Positions 11,522-22,795 of a stretch of DNA of 64,000 bases are shown in pieces. Position 1 is the stretch's first letter; each line of letters begins with the position of its first letter. This stretch comes from Amorphophallus konjac (lineage: Eukaryota > Streptophyta > Magnoliopsida > Alismatales > Araceae), in contig CM040120.1 of assembly GCA_022559845.1 (NCBI GenBank), forward strand, positions 164,716,334-164,780,333. The letters run 5' to 3'. A program made the translations under genes and the position numbers. The notes beneath the pieces were generated by a model. The model had not been told where the DNA came from and searched no databases. It saw only the letters and a program-made list of their open reading frames with translations.

Positions 11522-11925
11522 GGAGTGTTGTAGATTCAAGCAAACACTTCGGTGCAATGGCACACCGCGATCAATATAACTCCCATGGGCACAAGTACTT
11601 TCGGGTGCTCCTCCCAGGACCAGATCGGGCCCTATATGCACGGACATTGTTACATGTAATATCTAGACAACCACTTTAGTGATAGCCATGGAATTCCAAG
11701 AACAAACTCATGTAAGATGTCAAGGTAGATTCGTGGATAGGTTCCACGGAATTCAAGGAAGAACATTAGATAGTCAATGATAAAACCAACGAGAACCATG
11801 ACATGTTGATAACCTGGGTAGAATCGGTACCTTAACTAGGTAGCCGAGATAACTTGAGTGGATGACTAAACCTGTCACCAATCAAGGGACATGAATCAAG
11901 CTGAGAGATTGACCCCATCTATAAG

Positions 11926-12268
11926 GGACTCAATCCAAGACATCGCCTAGTGGGATATCATCATTCCACTGGCTAGGATTTTTCTCTCACGGACCAAGAT
12001 GGCGACATGAGAGGGCCGGTTTACAACAAGTCGTGGCAATCAAAACGGTACAAGGTGTTTAAGGTACAACCAGCTCAGTCGGCCTTGAGGGAATCCAAGG
12101 CTACGAGGAGTCTTACGGAGGTCCCAATGACTAACTCGCCAGTCCAAAGGAACGGAATGTCCAATGGAGGGCTTGTATGTCACCGAGAATTAGTGGGTAA
12201 TGCGACAAATCATCGTGAAACATGGGACTATACTCACGGAATGGAATATAGTGCCGATATACATATAT

Positions 12269-12333
<65 letters not shown>

Positions 12334-12664
12334 GGACTCAATCCAAGACATCGCCTAGTGGGATATCATCATTCCACTGGCTAGGATTTTTCTCTCACGG
12401 ACCAAGATGGTGACATGAGAGGGCCGGTTTACCACAAGTCGTGGCAATCAAAAAGGTACAAGGTGTTTAAGGTACAACCAGCTCAGTCGGCCTTGAGGGA
12501 ATCCAAGGCTACGAGGAGTCTTACGGAGGTCCCAATGACTAACTCGCCAGTCCAAAGGAACGGAATGTCCAATGGAGGGCTTGTATGTCACCGAGAATTA
12601 GTGGGTAATGCGACAAATCATCGTGAAACATGGGACTATACTCACGGAATGGAATATAGTGTCG

Positions 12665-12700
<36 letters not shown>

Positions 12701-12701
12701 C
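11926..12701. repeat. Tandem duplication in solo LTR D, with CA/TA microsatellites
   Basis: Copy 1 (11926-12333) and copy 2 (12334-12701) both start GGACTCAATCCAAG and are nearly identical. Copy 1 ends in (CA)n(TA)n at about 12272-12333 and copy 2 ends in (TA)n at about 12668-12701. The duplication boundary falls on the microsatellite, suggesting slippage or unequal exchange there. Confidence 0.92.
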
Positions 12702-12759
12702 CCTCGGTTCACAGAAAGCCGTGGAAAAATAAATATGCAGGAAATTCGCGACTTACGCC

Positions 12760-13955
12760 AAGTCACTATTTAATAAATTCACGACCTTCTCTGGGCCGTT
12801 TCTTTACTAATTGACGACTGCTGGAACAGTCGTCCCATCTGTAATTTCTATTATTGCTGTAATTTACCCAATTCTGTATTTCAAGAAAACGCGCCTTAGG
12901 CAGGGGCGTTATTTCACAAAGAAGCGACTTGCACGGTGTCGTTAATTACCATTTTCCAGAATTTAATAACTTTTAGAAATTTCAGGAAAGTAACGACTTA
13001 TCCTAAGCCATTAATTTAAAATAGCGCCGTTGGGTGGGGCATCACTTTCATAACCTACTGGCTGTCGTTAATTCATTCCTTTCCAGGATAAACATGAGTA
13101 TTTATCAATTTCTTAAAATTAACGACTCTTAGGTCGGGCGTCAGAACATGAATTAGCACCCTAGAGAGGGTCGCCTCTTTCCAAAATTTTGCAGAAAGCT
13201 TTGGAAACGTAGTAAAGCTATATGCATGGATGAACAGATGATATTATTATGAATCTTATCCTAGTTTGGGCTACAATCCTTGAGAAAACCTACCTTTTGT
13301 TGAAGATCGAATGTTGAATAAGAAGAAGAAGCCAATAAATAAAACGGAAGTAGATGGAAGAAGTGGATGAATGGCTCCCACCGCTTCCACAGCAACAGGA
13401 AGAAGAATGCAGAGGTTGAAGAACTTCCACGTTCTTCACGAACACGGCAACAAGATGAAGCCTCACGCCCCTTCACGGTCGTCAACGAAGTGCAGCAGCA
13501 TTAACAGGCCAGGCCTGTTCGATCGGGAAGTACTTTTATAGAGGAGGAAAGGCCTTAACGGGGTGATCGAACTAATGGTGGCAACATTCTGGAGGGTTCT
13601 AATGCTCGATATTGGAAAGCTTTACGTGTGGGATTGGCAGGGTTTAAAACCTACCATGCATGGTCAGCTCCCTTCCAGTTAAATAGCCGCCTGCTTCCAT
13701 TTGCATAGAAAACTATAGCCATGCATTCGACCGAGCACGGTTTTTCCCTCAGGAAAAAGATGTCTGAGACAAGGGCGTTTTCACATTAAGTCGCGCCTTA
13801 AAAGAGGGCTTCTTTTCATTAATTAGTGCCTTAACCTAGGTCGTCTCTTATTATTTCTATATTTTGCCGCTTTATTTCCAAATTTCTTCGTATGAATTAG
13901 CGCCCATGCTAAAGGCGTCTTTACTATAATTAACGTCTTAATGAAAGGCGTTATT
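12760..13955. repeat. Array of short inverted repeats in solo LTR D
   Basis: A series of short stem-loops with GC-core arms. The clearest is GACGACTG at 12813-12820 with CAGTCGTC at 12827-12834 (8 bp stem, 6 base loop). Further imperfect units follow at about 12890-13165 and 13770-13955. Arms typically read AACGCC/GGCGTT or ACGAC/GTCGT. Confidence 0.75.
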
Positions 13956-14120
13956 TCATTTTGGCCCATTTATCTTTTAAGCGCAAGGCCCATTATCAGT
14001 TTGGGTTATTTTCTTTTTATCGAATTTTTATTTTATTTAATTCCCGACCAAATTTGCACAAATAGCTTTTATTTATTTAAAAATCTATCTTATTCTTTTA
14101 AAATTTTCAGGGGTGCTACA

Positions 14121-15126
14121 AGAACGGCCTGAAAATATCTATTCCCCACCGAGCGAAGGGGTATGGCTCGGCAAAGGTAATGAGCTCCATAGCGGGCTAG
14201 TGGATCAGATGGTCGAAGCGCTGACATCGGTCGCACTTCGGCACATAGGTCGTGCAGTCGCGCTGGAGAGTGGGCCACCGGTAACCCTGTCGAAGCATTA
14301 TCCTGGCGGGCGATCTTCCTCCTTGGTGCATACCGCAGATGCCTTCGTGTACTTCCTGAACCACTCAACGGGCTTCGTCGGCGCTGATGCACTTGAGGAG
14401 GGGACTGGAGAAAGATCTGCGGTACAAGTCATCATCTAGCATGACGAAACGTCGAGCTTGGTACTTGAGTTTCCGAGCCTCCCGAGGGTCGGGGGGCTCT
14501 TGGGAATCCTGAAGCCAGGATATATAGGGGGTCCGCCAGTCGCTCGGGGGTATCGGGTCAACGGTCATAAGCTCGGATTCGATGCTCGGTCGCTCGAGCT
14601 CTTTGAGGAAGACTGATCGTGTACCTTCGGGGTCGAGGGAGGAGGCTAGACGAGAGAGGGCGTCCACTCGGGAGTTTTCCTCCCAGGCTATTCGGACAAC
14701 CTCAAAGCTATCGAAGAGTTGGACCATCCTCTTGACCACCTGGAGGTACTTGATCATTTGTCCTTCCCGAGCTTCGTAATCACCGTTAACCTGGCTAGCG
14801 ACCAGTTGGGAGTCGGTGTGGATCCTGACTCGCTTGGCTGCCAATCATCGAGCCATCCTGGCCTCTGAGATAGGGGCTTTGTACTCGGAGGTGTTGTTGG
14901 ATGCTTGGAAGTTGAATTTCAAGGCGTACCGCAGCTCCGCTCGTTCGGGGGACTTGAGAAGGATACCGGCGCCGCTTCCGGCTGAGTTGGAGGACCCGTC
15001 GACGAACGGGTCCCAGGAGGGACCGTGCGCAGGTGGAAGTGCTTCCTCAACTGGGACGGTGCTTTCGGCGATGAAGTCCACGAGGGTCTGTCCCTTGATG
15101 GCCGAGCGGGAGCGATACGAAATGTC
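14121..15126 (-). pseudogene. Element B second RNase H and integrase zinc module
   Basis: The minus strand continues in the RT frame after a stop at 15127-15129. The residues DPFVDGSSNSAGSGAGI (catalytic Asp), EYKAPISEA and HTDSQLVASQVNG form a second RNase H of the archaeal type, the known Tat-group hallmark. Integrase then begins with an HHCC zinc module (VHEG, MHQGG, CDRCQRF) and the first core Asp (WGIDIF). Stops occur near 14845 and 14365. Solo LTR D cuts the frame right after the first Asp. Confidence 0.88.
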
Positions 15127-16629
15127 TTAGGCCCCGAGCATGATGGCCCATTTGACGAGGCGTCTCGAGGCTTCAGGGTGAAAGAGAATCTTCTTCAGGG
15201 GTTCGCCGGTCAATACGACGATGGAGTGCCCTTGAAAGTTGGGTCGGAGGCGCTTGGCTGAGGTAACCAACGCTAGCACGAGTTTCTCGGTTGCGGGGTA
15301 CCTTCTTTCAGTCTCATTAAGCACCTTGCTGGTATAGTAAACCGGTCTCTCAATCCCTGCGTCGTTCCTGACTAGGACTGTGCTCACTGTGGAAGAGGTC
15401 GCCGAGAGATAAAGGTCTAGAGCTTCACCCGGGAGCGGCTTGGATAGCATCGGGGGCGAGGCCAAGAATTTCTTGATTTCTGCAAATGCCTTCTGGCATT
15501 CTTCATCCCAGGCGAACGTCGCAGATGCCATTTTGGGTCCCCTCAATAATTTGAACAAGGGCAAGCATCGTTCGGCCGCCCGAGACAGGAAGCGGGTGAG
15601 CGCAGCAATGCGCCCCGAAAGGCGTTGGACATCCTTGTTGCAGGTGGGTGGCCGCATGTTCATGATGGCCTGAACCTTGTCTGGATTGGCCTCAATCCCA
15701 CGCTGAGTTACTAGGAAGCCTAGGAACTTCCCGGATCTGACTCCGAATGCACATTTAGCGGGGTTGAGCTTCATGTTGCACCATAGGAGGGTGTCGAAGG
15801 TCTCGGCTAAATCGGCAAGATGATCTTCGACCTTCGGCATTTTGACGAGCATATCATCAATGTAGGCCTCGACGTTCCGACCGAGCTGTCCCTCGAAGAC
15901 ATGGTTGATCAGTCTCTGATATGTTGCTCCGTCGTTCTTCAATCCGAACGGCATTGGGGTGTAGCAGTGTACGCCTAAGTTGGTGATGAAGGCGGTCTTC
16001 TCGATGTCCTCCGGGTCCATCCTGATCTGATGGTAACCGGAGTAGGCGTCCAGAAAGCTGAGTAACTTATTGTCAGAGGTTGAATCGACCAGTTGATCGA
16101 TGCTCGGCAGCGGGTAGAAATCTTTTGGGGTAGCTTGGTTGAGGTCGGTGAAGTCCACGCACATTCGCCATTTCCCCGAAGCCTTCGGTACCAGGATGAC
16201 GTTGGCGAGCCATGTAGTGTACAAGACCAGATGAAAGAGGCCAGTCTTCTGTCCCTTGATGACTTGCTCTTTGATGACCGCTTGCTTCTCCGGGGCGTGC
16301 TTTCTCTTACGTTGCTGGACAGGCTTCACCGTTGTGTCGAGGTTGAGCTTGTGCATTACCACGTCTCCTGGGATCCCGGGAAGGTGCTCGTCAGACCATG
16401 CGAAGACTTGGATGTACCGGGCAAGGAAATCTTTATATTTTTCCTGTTCCTCAAGTGGTAGATCGGCTCCGATCTTGACTCCTAGAGTCGGGTCACCGTT
16501 GAGGAAGACTGTTCGCAACTCGCCACCAGGCTCGGATGTTGTTGGTCCCTCTTCGGCTCCCTTTACTCCTTTGTTTTTCCATTCCAGCCTCATGACTTCA
16601 ACCGAGATTATATAGCACCATCTAGCCAA
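15127..16629 (-). pseudogene. Element B reverse transcriptase and first RNase H
   Basis: A 500-codon open stretch in minus orientation. RT blocks in order: LVPKASGKWRMCVDFTDLN, YSGYHQIRM, MPFGLKNDGATYQRL and the catalytic YIDDMLVK at about residue 260. The connection and first RNase H-like part follow (YYTSKVLNETERRYPATEKL), as in Tat elements where the first RNase H is degenerate. This is the best-preserved piece of B. Marked as a pseudogene because the polyprotein is broken on both sides. Confidence 0.92.
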
Positions 16630-17241
16630 TGCCTAGTTACCCCGGACCTCCCCCATGCCATACTTGGTAGGGAACTTCATTTTTTGGTGAAAGGTAGAGG
16701 GCATCGCCTTTATTCGGCTGAGGATACCTCGGCCGAAGATGGCGTTATATGCCATCATCCCCTTAATCACGATGAAGTCCACTATAACCGTAGCAGTTTT
16801 GGGTGGGGTGCCGATATTAACTGGCAGGCTCAGGGCTCCCTCGGGATAAGTTGCCTGGCCGTTGAACTCACAGAGGGGGGTTCAGATCGGGCAGAGTTTA
16901 GATGGATTCTCTCCCATCTTGAGGAAACATTCATAGGATAATACATCAGGGGCACTACCATTGTCAACTAAGATCCTATCTACGTTACAATGGTTCATTA
17001 TAGCCGATACAACGAGTGCTTCATCATGTGGGGTGGTTAACCCTTCCAGGTCCTGGTCAGAGAATACCAGGGCCTATGATTCGCTCGCTTGCGGGGCCGT
17101 AGAGCGCTCAAAAGAGGCTCAGCTCCCCCGCTCGACGTGACGCTTTCTTCCTCGGCTGCTATCTCCGCCTGATGCCGCGCCACCTGCGATGACATTGATG
17201 TGGACTCCACGAGGAGCATTGTAGATTTCTTCGGGGGTGCC
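16630..17241 (-). pseudogene. Element B protease region
   Basis: On the minus strand the protease signature appears as ILVDNGSAPDVLSYECF near 16960, followed by the domain end (YNAIFGRGIL) near 16745. The usual catalytic D-T/S-G is D-N-G here. A TGA falls after KLCPI and another stop falls just before the RT frame. It lies between Gag and RT as expected. Confidence 0.78.
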
Positions 17242-18651
17242 TCAGTCTTCTTTCTGCCCGGCCACGTATCGGGACAGGTGTCCCTGGCAGACAAGGCGCT
17301 CGATCTCATCTTGAAGTTGATGGCAATCGCTGGTGTGATGCCTGTGATCACTATGGAACAGGCAATACTTGCGGCGATTACGGTGCTTGGCCTTCATAGG
17401 CTCGGGCTGGTGGAGGAGACCCGAGCCTTTGATGTCTTCGTAGACGGGAGTAGTAAGGGGGGTATACCGCTCATACTTTCGAGATGACTCTTTGCGGTCT
17501 CCGTCCTGGTTCCGCCTTTTTCCTTGGCCCGTCCCTTGCTCAAACTGTCGCTTCTTGTCCCCCTCCCGACCTAAGCCTGTCGTGCCTCGAAAGGCGCTGA
17601 GGACATCCTCGTACTCTACGTGGCGCGGTGCTAGGGTCACTATATCGGTGAGGGAGGTGGGAGGATGAAGCACTAGCTCGCTCCGTAGGTTCTCGTCACG
17701 GGTACCCCCGGTCAATGCGGTGATTGTCGAGGTAACATCTAGGCGGGGGATGCGCAGGGCTTCCAATTTAAATCGGTTGATATAAGCCCACAAATTCTCC
17801 CCCTGTTCCTGCTTGAGGGCCATTAATCCTGCTACTGACCAGGGTGGACCGCTGCCGGTGAAGCTTTCCTTTAACACTCGCCCGAACTACTTGAAATTGT
17901 GGATGCTACCGGGGGCAAAGGCCCTGAACCATGCTTGAGCTCCTTGGACCAAAGTGGTCATGAATGCTCGGCATTTGATCATGTCTGACGCCCCATGCAA
18001 GGTCATCAAGGCGTCAAAGCTGTCGTAGTGATTGACCGGGTCTCCTTGGCCGTCATATGACTTGAAGGTCGGGAGTGAGATCCTGGGGGAGATCTCGGCC
18101 TTCAAGATGTAGTCGGAGAACGGGGATCGCTCCTCGTCCTTCACAGGAGAGGTCTTCTGCAAGGCGCGGAGGGGGCGCTCTTGCTCTACGAAATGGCTCT
18201 CAAAGTCTCGCGGCCAGAGAGACAGTTCCGGTTGTCGCTGGCCTGCAGGGCTGGGGGGGCGTACTTGCATGCTGTCCCGGCACTCTTCAGGGACCTCAGT
18301 TTTTGGGAACTGTCAGTGTGCTCCGGACTTCTCCCTCCTCGGGGTAGAGGAGGCTTCCTGCTCCGGGGGAGGGGCATGCGATGGTCCTCCTGACAGGTTG
18401 CGGATTAGCGGCCGCCCCCGGAGGGTAAAACAGACTCCAGCAGTTTGCTGGGAGGCATCTCCACGGGGAGGGCTCTTTCGGGGGAGTTGCGACTTCTCCT
18501 CCCTGTCCGCCTAGGCCCCCATGAGATCCACGAGGACATCCAGTTTTACGTTAAGGGTTTGGAGGGCGTCGGTACTCTCGTCGGGAAGCTGTTCCCCCGC
18601 CACCGACGGAGGTATTTCATTGGCATGGTTGCCTGATGGGGAATTCTCCAT
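17242..18651 (-). pseudogene. Element B Gag
   Basis: The frame can be followed from ATG 18651 (MENSPSG...) to the stop at 17242, about 470 codons. It contains an N-terminal region, the capsid block (PTFKSYDGQGDPVNHY, MTTLVQGAQAWF, LMALKQEQGENLWAYINRF) and a C-terminal Cys/His region (YCLFHSDHRHHTSDCHQL) typical of Tat Gag. In-frame stops lie in the N-terminal region (two) and at 17887-17889 (TAG). All pieces share one frame, so only point mutations have destroyed it. Confidence 0.9.
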
Positions 18652-18754
18652 GGGGAGGGAAGGTGCGCCTTCTTCCGTCGCCAGGTCTTTTCCCTTGTCG
18701 CCGGAAGTCCTCCTGCCAGAACTCCTTCACACCACGATGGCTCTTTGTTCGTTT

Positions 18755-18772
18755 CCCACAGACAGTGCAAGA
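18755..18772 (-). other. Element B primer binding site (diverged)
   Basis: Directly inside the 5' LTR the minus strand reads TTGCACTGTCTGTGGGAA. From memory, plant Tat elements often carry TGGCGCCGTCTGTGGGAA here; the match suggests a decayed tRNA primer site. Confidence 0.55.
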
Positions 18773-19490
18773 TGAAGAGGGGTGATCTCGCGCTACTCCT
18801 GAGCGGGGAGGAAGATGACCACATATCCTTGAAGTATGAACTGCAAGAAGGGAAACAAGTCAGAGGTGCCCGGGGATAGATCCCTGGGGAAGACCCTCCG
18901 ATGCTTAAGTCAATAAATGTAGTAGAGCACTGGTGCGAAGGAAATAGATAGGAGGAAGATGGGAACGCGAGATCCCTCTCCACCAAGAGGTGAAGTGGTT
19001 CCTGCTAAGAGTTCTTGGCTTACCTTCTCTCAGGAGGGTTCTTTCAGTTTAAATAATGGCTCGTTGAGTAAATAATCCCTGTAAGATGAGGAGTTTTGGG
19101 GGGGTTATGTCCTCCTTTCAGGCTCTTTATAGCATGCGGACTCCTGATCTCCCCTATCCCTTGAGCTCCCAACTTTTAAGGGACACGTAACGACCGTATA
19201 GATAAGCTTTCATCAGTTGGCCCGAGCATGAGGCACTGGCTCAGGAGATGTCTTCCCGAGCGATGAGCGCGTGGTCTGGGCAGAGAGTACGGGGCTCCGA
19301 TGGAGCTCTCCCGATCGAACTAATGCTCGGACTTCCCAACCCGAAGGCTGCCTAGGAAGTGCTTGTTCTGAGTGAGTTAGGCTTATCTTTAGTGGGCCCG
19401 GGGGCTACCACTTTAAGGAGCTGGGCCTCGTTGGGTCGGGTCAGACCTCATTTGGCCTCTCCATATGGGCGGTTAGATTTCCCCTCTCCA
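18773..19490 (-). repeat. Element B 5' LTR
   Basis: 718 bp, partner of 4402-5124. On the plus strand it runs from TGAAGAGGGG to CCCTCTCCA. The target duplication AAGCT follows at 19491-19495. Confidence 0.93.
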
Positions 19491-19495
19491 AAGCT

Positions 19496-19549
19496 ACTTG
19501 GGAACGTAAGGATGAAATGCGTCAGCAATTTCCATTTTTATTCGTATGA
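19496..19549 (+). pseudogene. Element A integrase, last codons
   Basis: The sequence continues the frame cut at 4401: ATWERKDEMRQQFPFLFV and a TGA stop at 19547-19549. This completes the Tekay-like tail of element A and proves that B inserted between two adjacent codons. Confidence 0.92.
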
Positions 19550-19611
19550 GCTATATTTCTTTCAGTTCTCTCCTTGTGATTCCTTTAAATTTCGAGGACG
19601 AAATTTCTATT

Positions 19612-19624
19612 AGGAGGGAGGGAC
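19612..19624 (+). other. Element A polypurine tract
   Basis: AGGAGGGAGGGAC directly precedes the 3' LTR. Just upstream, TTTCGAGGACGAAATTTC is the short conserved pre-PPT sequence of Del/Tekay elements. Confidence 0.8.
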
Positions 19625-21886
19625 TATAAGATCCGGTAGTTAATGGATTCTTAGCGGATCCTTATCGGTATTGAAGTGTGGAAAGAATTGTGAATTTAGG
19701 CTATTTTATTGGGCTTAATGGGCCTACTTTAATGGGCTTAATCAATTTGTATAAGCTTTTAGAAATCAGATAAGGCATATATGCAATATCGCTTATTTTA
19801 AAGCATTTTTACAATTTGAGGTTTTTTCACAAAAAAATAATATAATAAAAAAAATTTGTGAGAAACCTACGAGGGTTTCTCTTCCCTCTCACCCTCTCTC
19901 TCCTCTTGCTCCCTGGGTGGGTTGATCACCTCGGGGTGCTACAGGGTGTGCAGGTGGTGGCGTTGGCGAGCCTGAGGCGTGAGGAGTGGGGTGGTGTCAT
20001 CCTGGTGGCTAGCTGTGAAGCGTGGAGGCGAGGAACCACGTGGTGAAGCGCGGCGTCCTTCGCGAAGAACCGCGAGGGAACGGCGCTTTCGGCTAAAACT
20101 GGGTAGGGGGATGGCTTCCTTGCGTCGTTAGGGTTGTTTCCCCACCCCTTGGCGTGTGGATGGCCAGCCGTATAGCATGAACATTGTCGTTATGTCTTTG
20201 AAGCATGAACCTCGTTATTTATGTTTTCAATCCACCATGGCCATTGTAATTATGTTTTCGGGGCATATAATTGTTGTAGGATGGATGTGGGTTGATGAAA
20301 GGCAGGTCTAGCATGATTTCCCATTGATTTGGATCAATTGGGAGGGGACTCCATTGAGTTTCCCATGATTCGGGTTCTCTGGACGAATAGCGGTTGTTCC
20401 AGAGACCATTTTTAGTGCGGTATGAGGCGGCAAACGTTAGCGGTAACCCCTTGACCATTTTTTAACCATCGACAGTCTTTCGACTGACTGTTTTCTGGGA
20501 TTAGCAGCCCAGTGAATGACCGCTAATACTCTTTGACTGAGTAAGGCGGTGGACGGCTCACGGTCTTTGACCAGACCGTCTTCTATCCATTCGCGGTCTA
20601 TCGTACGACCGCTTACGACCATATTTTTCCCGTTTGAATTTTATGCAATATCTGTGCCTTAGCAGTTATGAGGACGACCGCTTAAGCCACATTCGCGGTC
20701 AAGCGCTCGACTGTTTATGAACCACTTGCAGTTCTTCATTTGACCGCTAATGCCTGCAGCATGAGAATTATATCATGTTTAGTAATTATGTGTTTAATGT
20801 TGGATATTAGTCATGTTTAAATATTCTTATAAACCGTGGCATGTTTTTAGATCCCAATAGAATTATTTTCTCTTTCCTTGTGATGGAACCACTAGTCGTA
20901 GCCCGATGACCTCTAGCATCGGCCCACCTGGGAGAGGTGGCGGGGTAGTCCCGGTGTACGGTTTGTAAGCTAGTTTCTATGGGCCCCCTTGCTTGGCAGT
21001 AGCGTCCTACTGGGAGGGAAAACTAGCTAGAGGCCTGGCTTAACACAATAGCCTGTGTGTGCAGACGTGGTGAGGGGCTTGGACTGACACTAATGAGTGT
21101 GACCCTGATTAGTTCTTGACTTTAGTTACTGTTACATGTCTCGCTTGCCACGATCCAGACTTGTGTAGATACTTGAGACGTAATATAAGTCGTTAGTGGA
21201 CGCGTCTGGTCTTCTTTCTGGTGGTCTTTTCTCTCTCCTATCACTTGGAATGGTTGAATTATTATTCTGTTGGTAGATTTCGAATCTCGAGTTTAATTAT
21301 TCATGTCTATAGTAAATGGCATTTCAGTTAGCTATCTTTAATTTATTCATATACCTGTACAGCTTTATTTCCTATCATTTCTTTATGCCATTGCATGATT
21401 AATTGCTGTTATATGTTTAGTTGCGAGGTAGGGATCCACGTGAACCCTACTGAGTCTTTGTTGTGAGACTCACCTTTCCTTTTCAGCTGAGCCAGAGCAG
21501 CAGTCCGTAGGTTTCTCTCACATTTTTGGCGGGAAGTCTTAGACGCCAACTGTGGTTGGTCCAGTTGTCAGTCTTTTGTTCCATTTTTACCGGGGTATGC
21601 CCCGTGTAGTTGTTTATTTTGCCTCTTGTACAGTGTTGGAATTGTGATGTATGGATCTGGATTATTATGTTAATAGCACTGGACTATTTTATGTAAATAT
21701 ATCACTCTGATATTGTTAATTGCTTCTGTTAAAAATTGTTATTTTATAATTGCGCGTGTAATTCTAATTCATTATGCACCTCCTTGACCAATCCTCTAAC
21801 CTTTATGGGGCCTCATCAGCCCCTTGGGTGGCGTCTCCGAGTTCTTGGTATCGGGTTACCTGTATTCGGATCTCTGGGTCGTTACA
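19625..21886 (+). repeat. Element A 3' LTR
   Basis: It begins TATAAGATCCGG (probably TGTAAG originally) right after the polypurine tract and ends GGGTCGTTACA at 21886, where integrase sequence of element E starts. Length is 2262 bp. It contains an inverted-repeat array (20390-20760) and no ORF of note. The partner LTR is outside the window. Confidence 0.85.
20390..20760. repeat. Array of short inverted repeats in the LTR of A
   Basis: Repeated stem-loops with arms of the GCGGTC/GACCGC type. Clear examples are ACGGTCT at 20560-20566 with AGACCGT at 20573-20579, and GCGGTC at 20593-20598 with GACCGC at 20607-20612. Several diverged units lie on either side. Confidence 0.8.
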
Positions 21887-22185
21887 GACCATCTGTCTGG
21901 GGATAGAAAGCAGTGCTAAAATTGAGTTTCGTCCCCAGAGAGCGTTGTAAACTCTTCCAGAAATGGGAAGTAAAGCGCGGGTCTCAGTCAGATACGATTG
22001 ACACAGGAACTCCATGCAATCTAACCATCTCCTTGGTATATATATGGCAGCAAGGATATCAACTGACCATCGGCTCTTGATGGGCAAGAAATGAGTCGAT
22101 TTAGTTAGATGGTCGATGATTGCCCAAATTCCATCATGTCCGCCCCTAGACTTAGGCAAGCCCATGATGACGTTGGTGCGGACAC
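21887..22185 (-). pseudogene. Element E: Gypsy integrase core fragment
   Basis: The minus strand encodes [28 protein letters not shown], then after a frame change [16 protein letters not shown] and PQTDG. This is an integrase core very close to that of element I. It is cut at PQTDG by the LTR of element A, and the rest must lie left of the window. The right end near 22165-22185 stops abruptly at unrelated sequence. A stop replaces the Arg of SDRDP. Fragment only. Confidence 0.85.
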
Positions 22186-22795
22186 TAGAGCGAGCGAGAA
22201 GCACGAACCGGCGAGCCGTCGGTACCGTACGCGGAGCACCACTCGAGCTACATCGGCTTCCATCTGGCTCGAAGACAGTCTGGAGACTCCCCCTTGAGTC
22301 TTAGTATTTATCATATTTACTGGGATTTTATTTTTGTGTAATGTGTGTTTATTTGTCTTTATTCGGATTGTAATTTGGATTGTAAAAGGGGTTTATTTGT
22401 AATTTGGGACCACCCGAGTCCCGCAGGCCCCCATCCCTTCTCTCATTGATCCACCTCAGCTCTTGGGCACATGTGGGGTCAGTCAACCCTCAAGGTGGGC
22501 TTGTAGAAGGGTTGCACCAAGGGGGGACAAAGGGTAAAAAAATTCAAAATTGGAAGCCCATAAGTCAAGGGGGCGCCCCCCATATATAGTATTATATTAG
22601 GATTTGTAATTTTATTTTATTTGGTCCAAATCACATGGGAGAAATCATTGTGGACTCCCTCTTTTACCCCCCACCAATCATAGATCTAGGGATAGAACTA
22701 GTCTTTTTGTATTTTCTATAAGAACCTTGTATTTCCATTTTGATTGGAATTAATGCATAAAAAATATGATTTTTGTTGGAGCCAAGCAAGGGCCG
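22186..22795. other. Non-coding host sequence left of element F, LTR-like
   Basis: No gene seen. The stretch 22300-22780 is T-rich, with features like the end of a plant LTR transcript (TTTGTATTTTCTATAAG, then ATTAATGCATAAAAAATATG). It resumes right of element F at 26296 with a polypyrimidine tract. Confidence 0.4.

Larger units (their letters stand above)
10778..14120 (-). mobile_element. Solo LTR D (same family as element I), inserted in integrase of B
   Basis: The block reads on the minus strand from TGTAGCACCCCTGA to GGCGTGACA. It matches the LTR of element I (34743-37645) at both ends and in the middle (the tract around TCAGTCGGCCTTGAGG). Flanks are GGAAC (10773-10777) and AGAAC (14121-14125), a 5 bp duplication with one mismatch. 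The integrase frame of B rejoins across it. It is 3343 bp against 2903 bp for I, largely because of an internal duplication at 11926-12701. No primer site or coding sequence is present. Confidence 0.9.
4402..19490 (-). mobile_element. Element B: Tat-like Ty3/Gypsy retrotransposon, complete ends, with two inner solo LTRs
   Basis: Both LTRs start TG and end CA (read on the minus strand, TGGAGAGGGG...). The insertion is flanked by a perfect 5 bp duplication, AAGCT at 4397-4401 and 19491-19495, inside the coding frame of element A. On the minus strand the order is LTR, primer site, Gag, protease, RT, RNase H, second RNase H, integrase, then a long 3' region with an ORF on the opposite strand, polypurine tract, LTR. 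A second RNase H plus an antisense ORF is a known hallmark of the plant Tat group. Removing solo LTRs C and D leaves about 11 kb, a normal Tat size. Confidence 0.93.
1..21886 (+). mobile_element. Element A: Ty3/Gypsy, Tekay/Del-like, decayed, split by element B
   Basis: Plus-strand Gag, protease, RT, RNase H and integrase pieces run from the window edge to 4401 and resume at 19496, exactly where element B ends. The last residues (TWE...) then lead to a stop, a polypurine tract and a 3' LTR at 19625-21886. The 5' LTR is left of the window. The order PR-RT-RH-INT marks Ty3/Gypsy. The C-terminal tail (REQRLRNK...PLVKV...EATWE) is the degenerate chromodomain-like tail I know from Tekay/Del chromoviruses. 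A is inserted in an integrase fragment (element E); the base pairs GACCA at 21887-21891 should be one copy of its target duplication. Seen: order and junctions. Inferred: lineage name. Confidence 0.9.
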
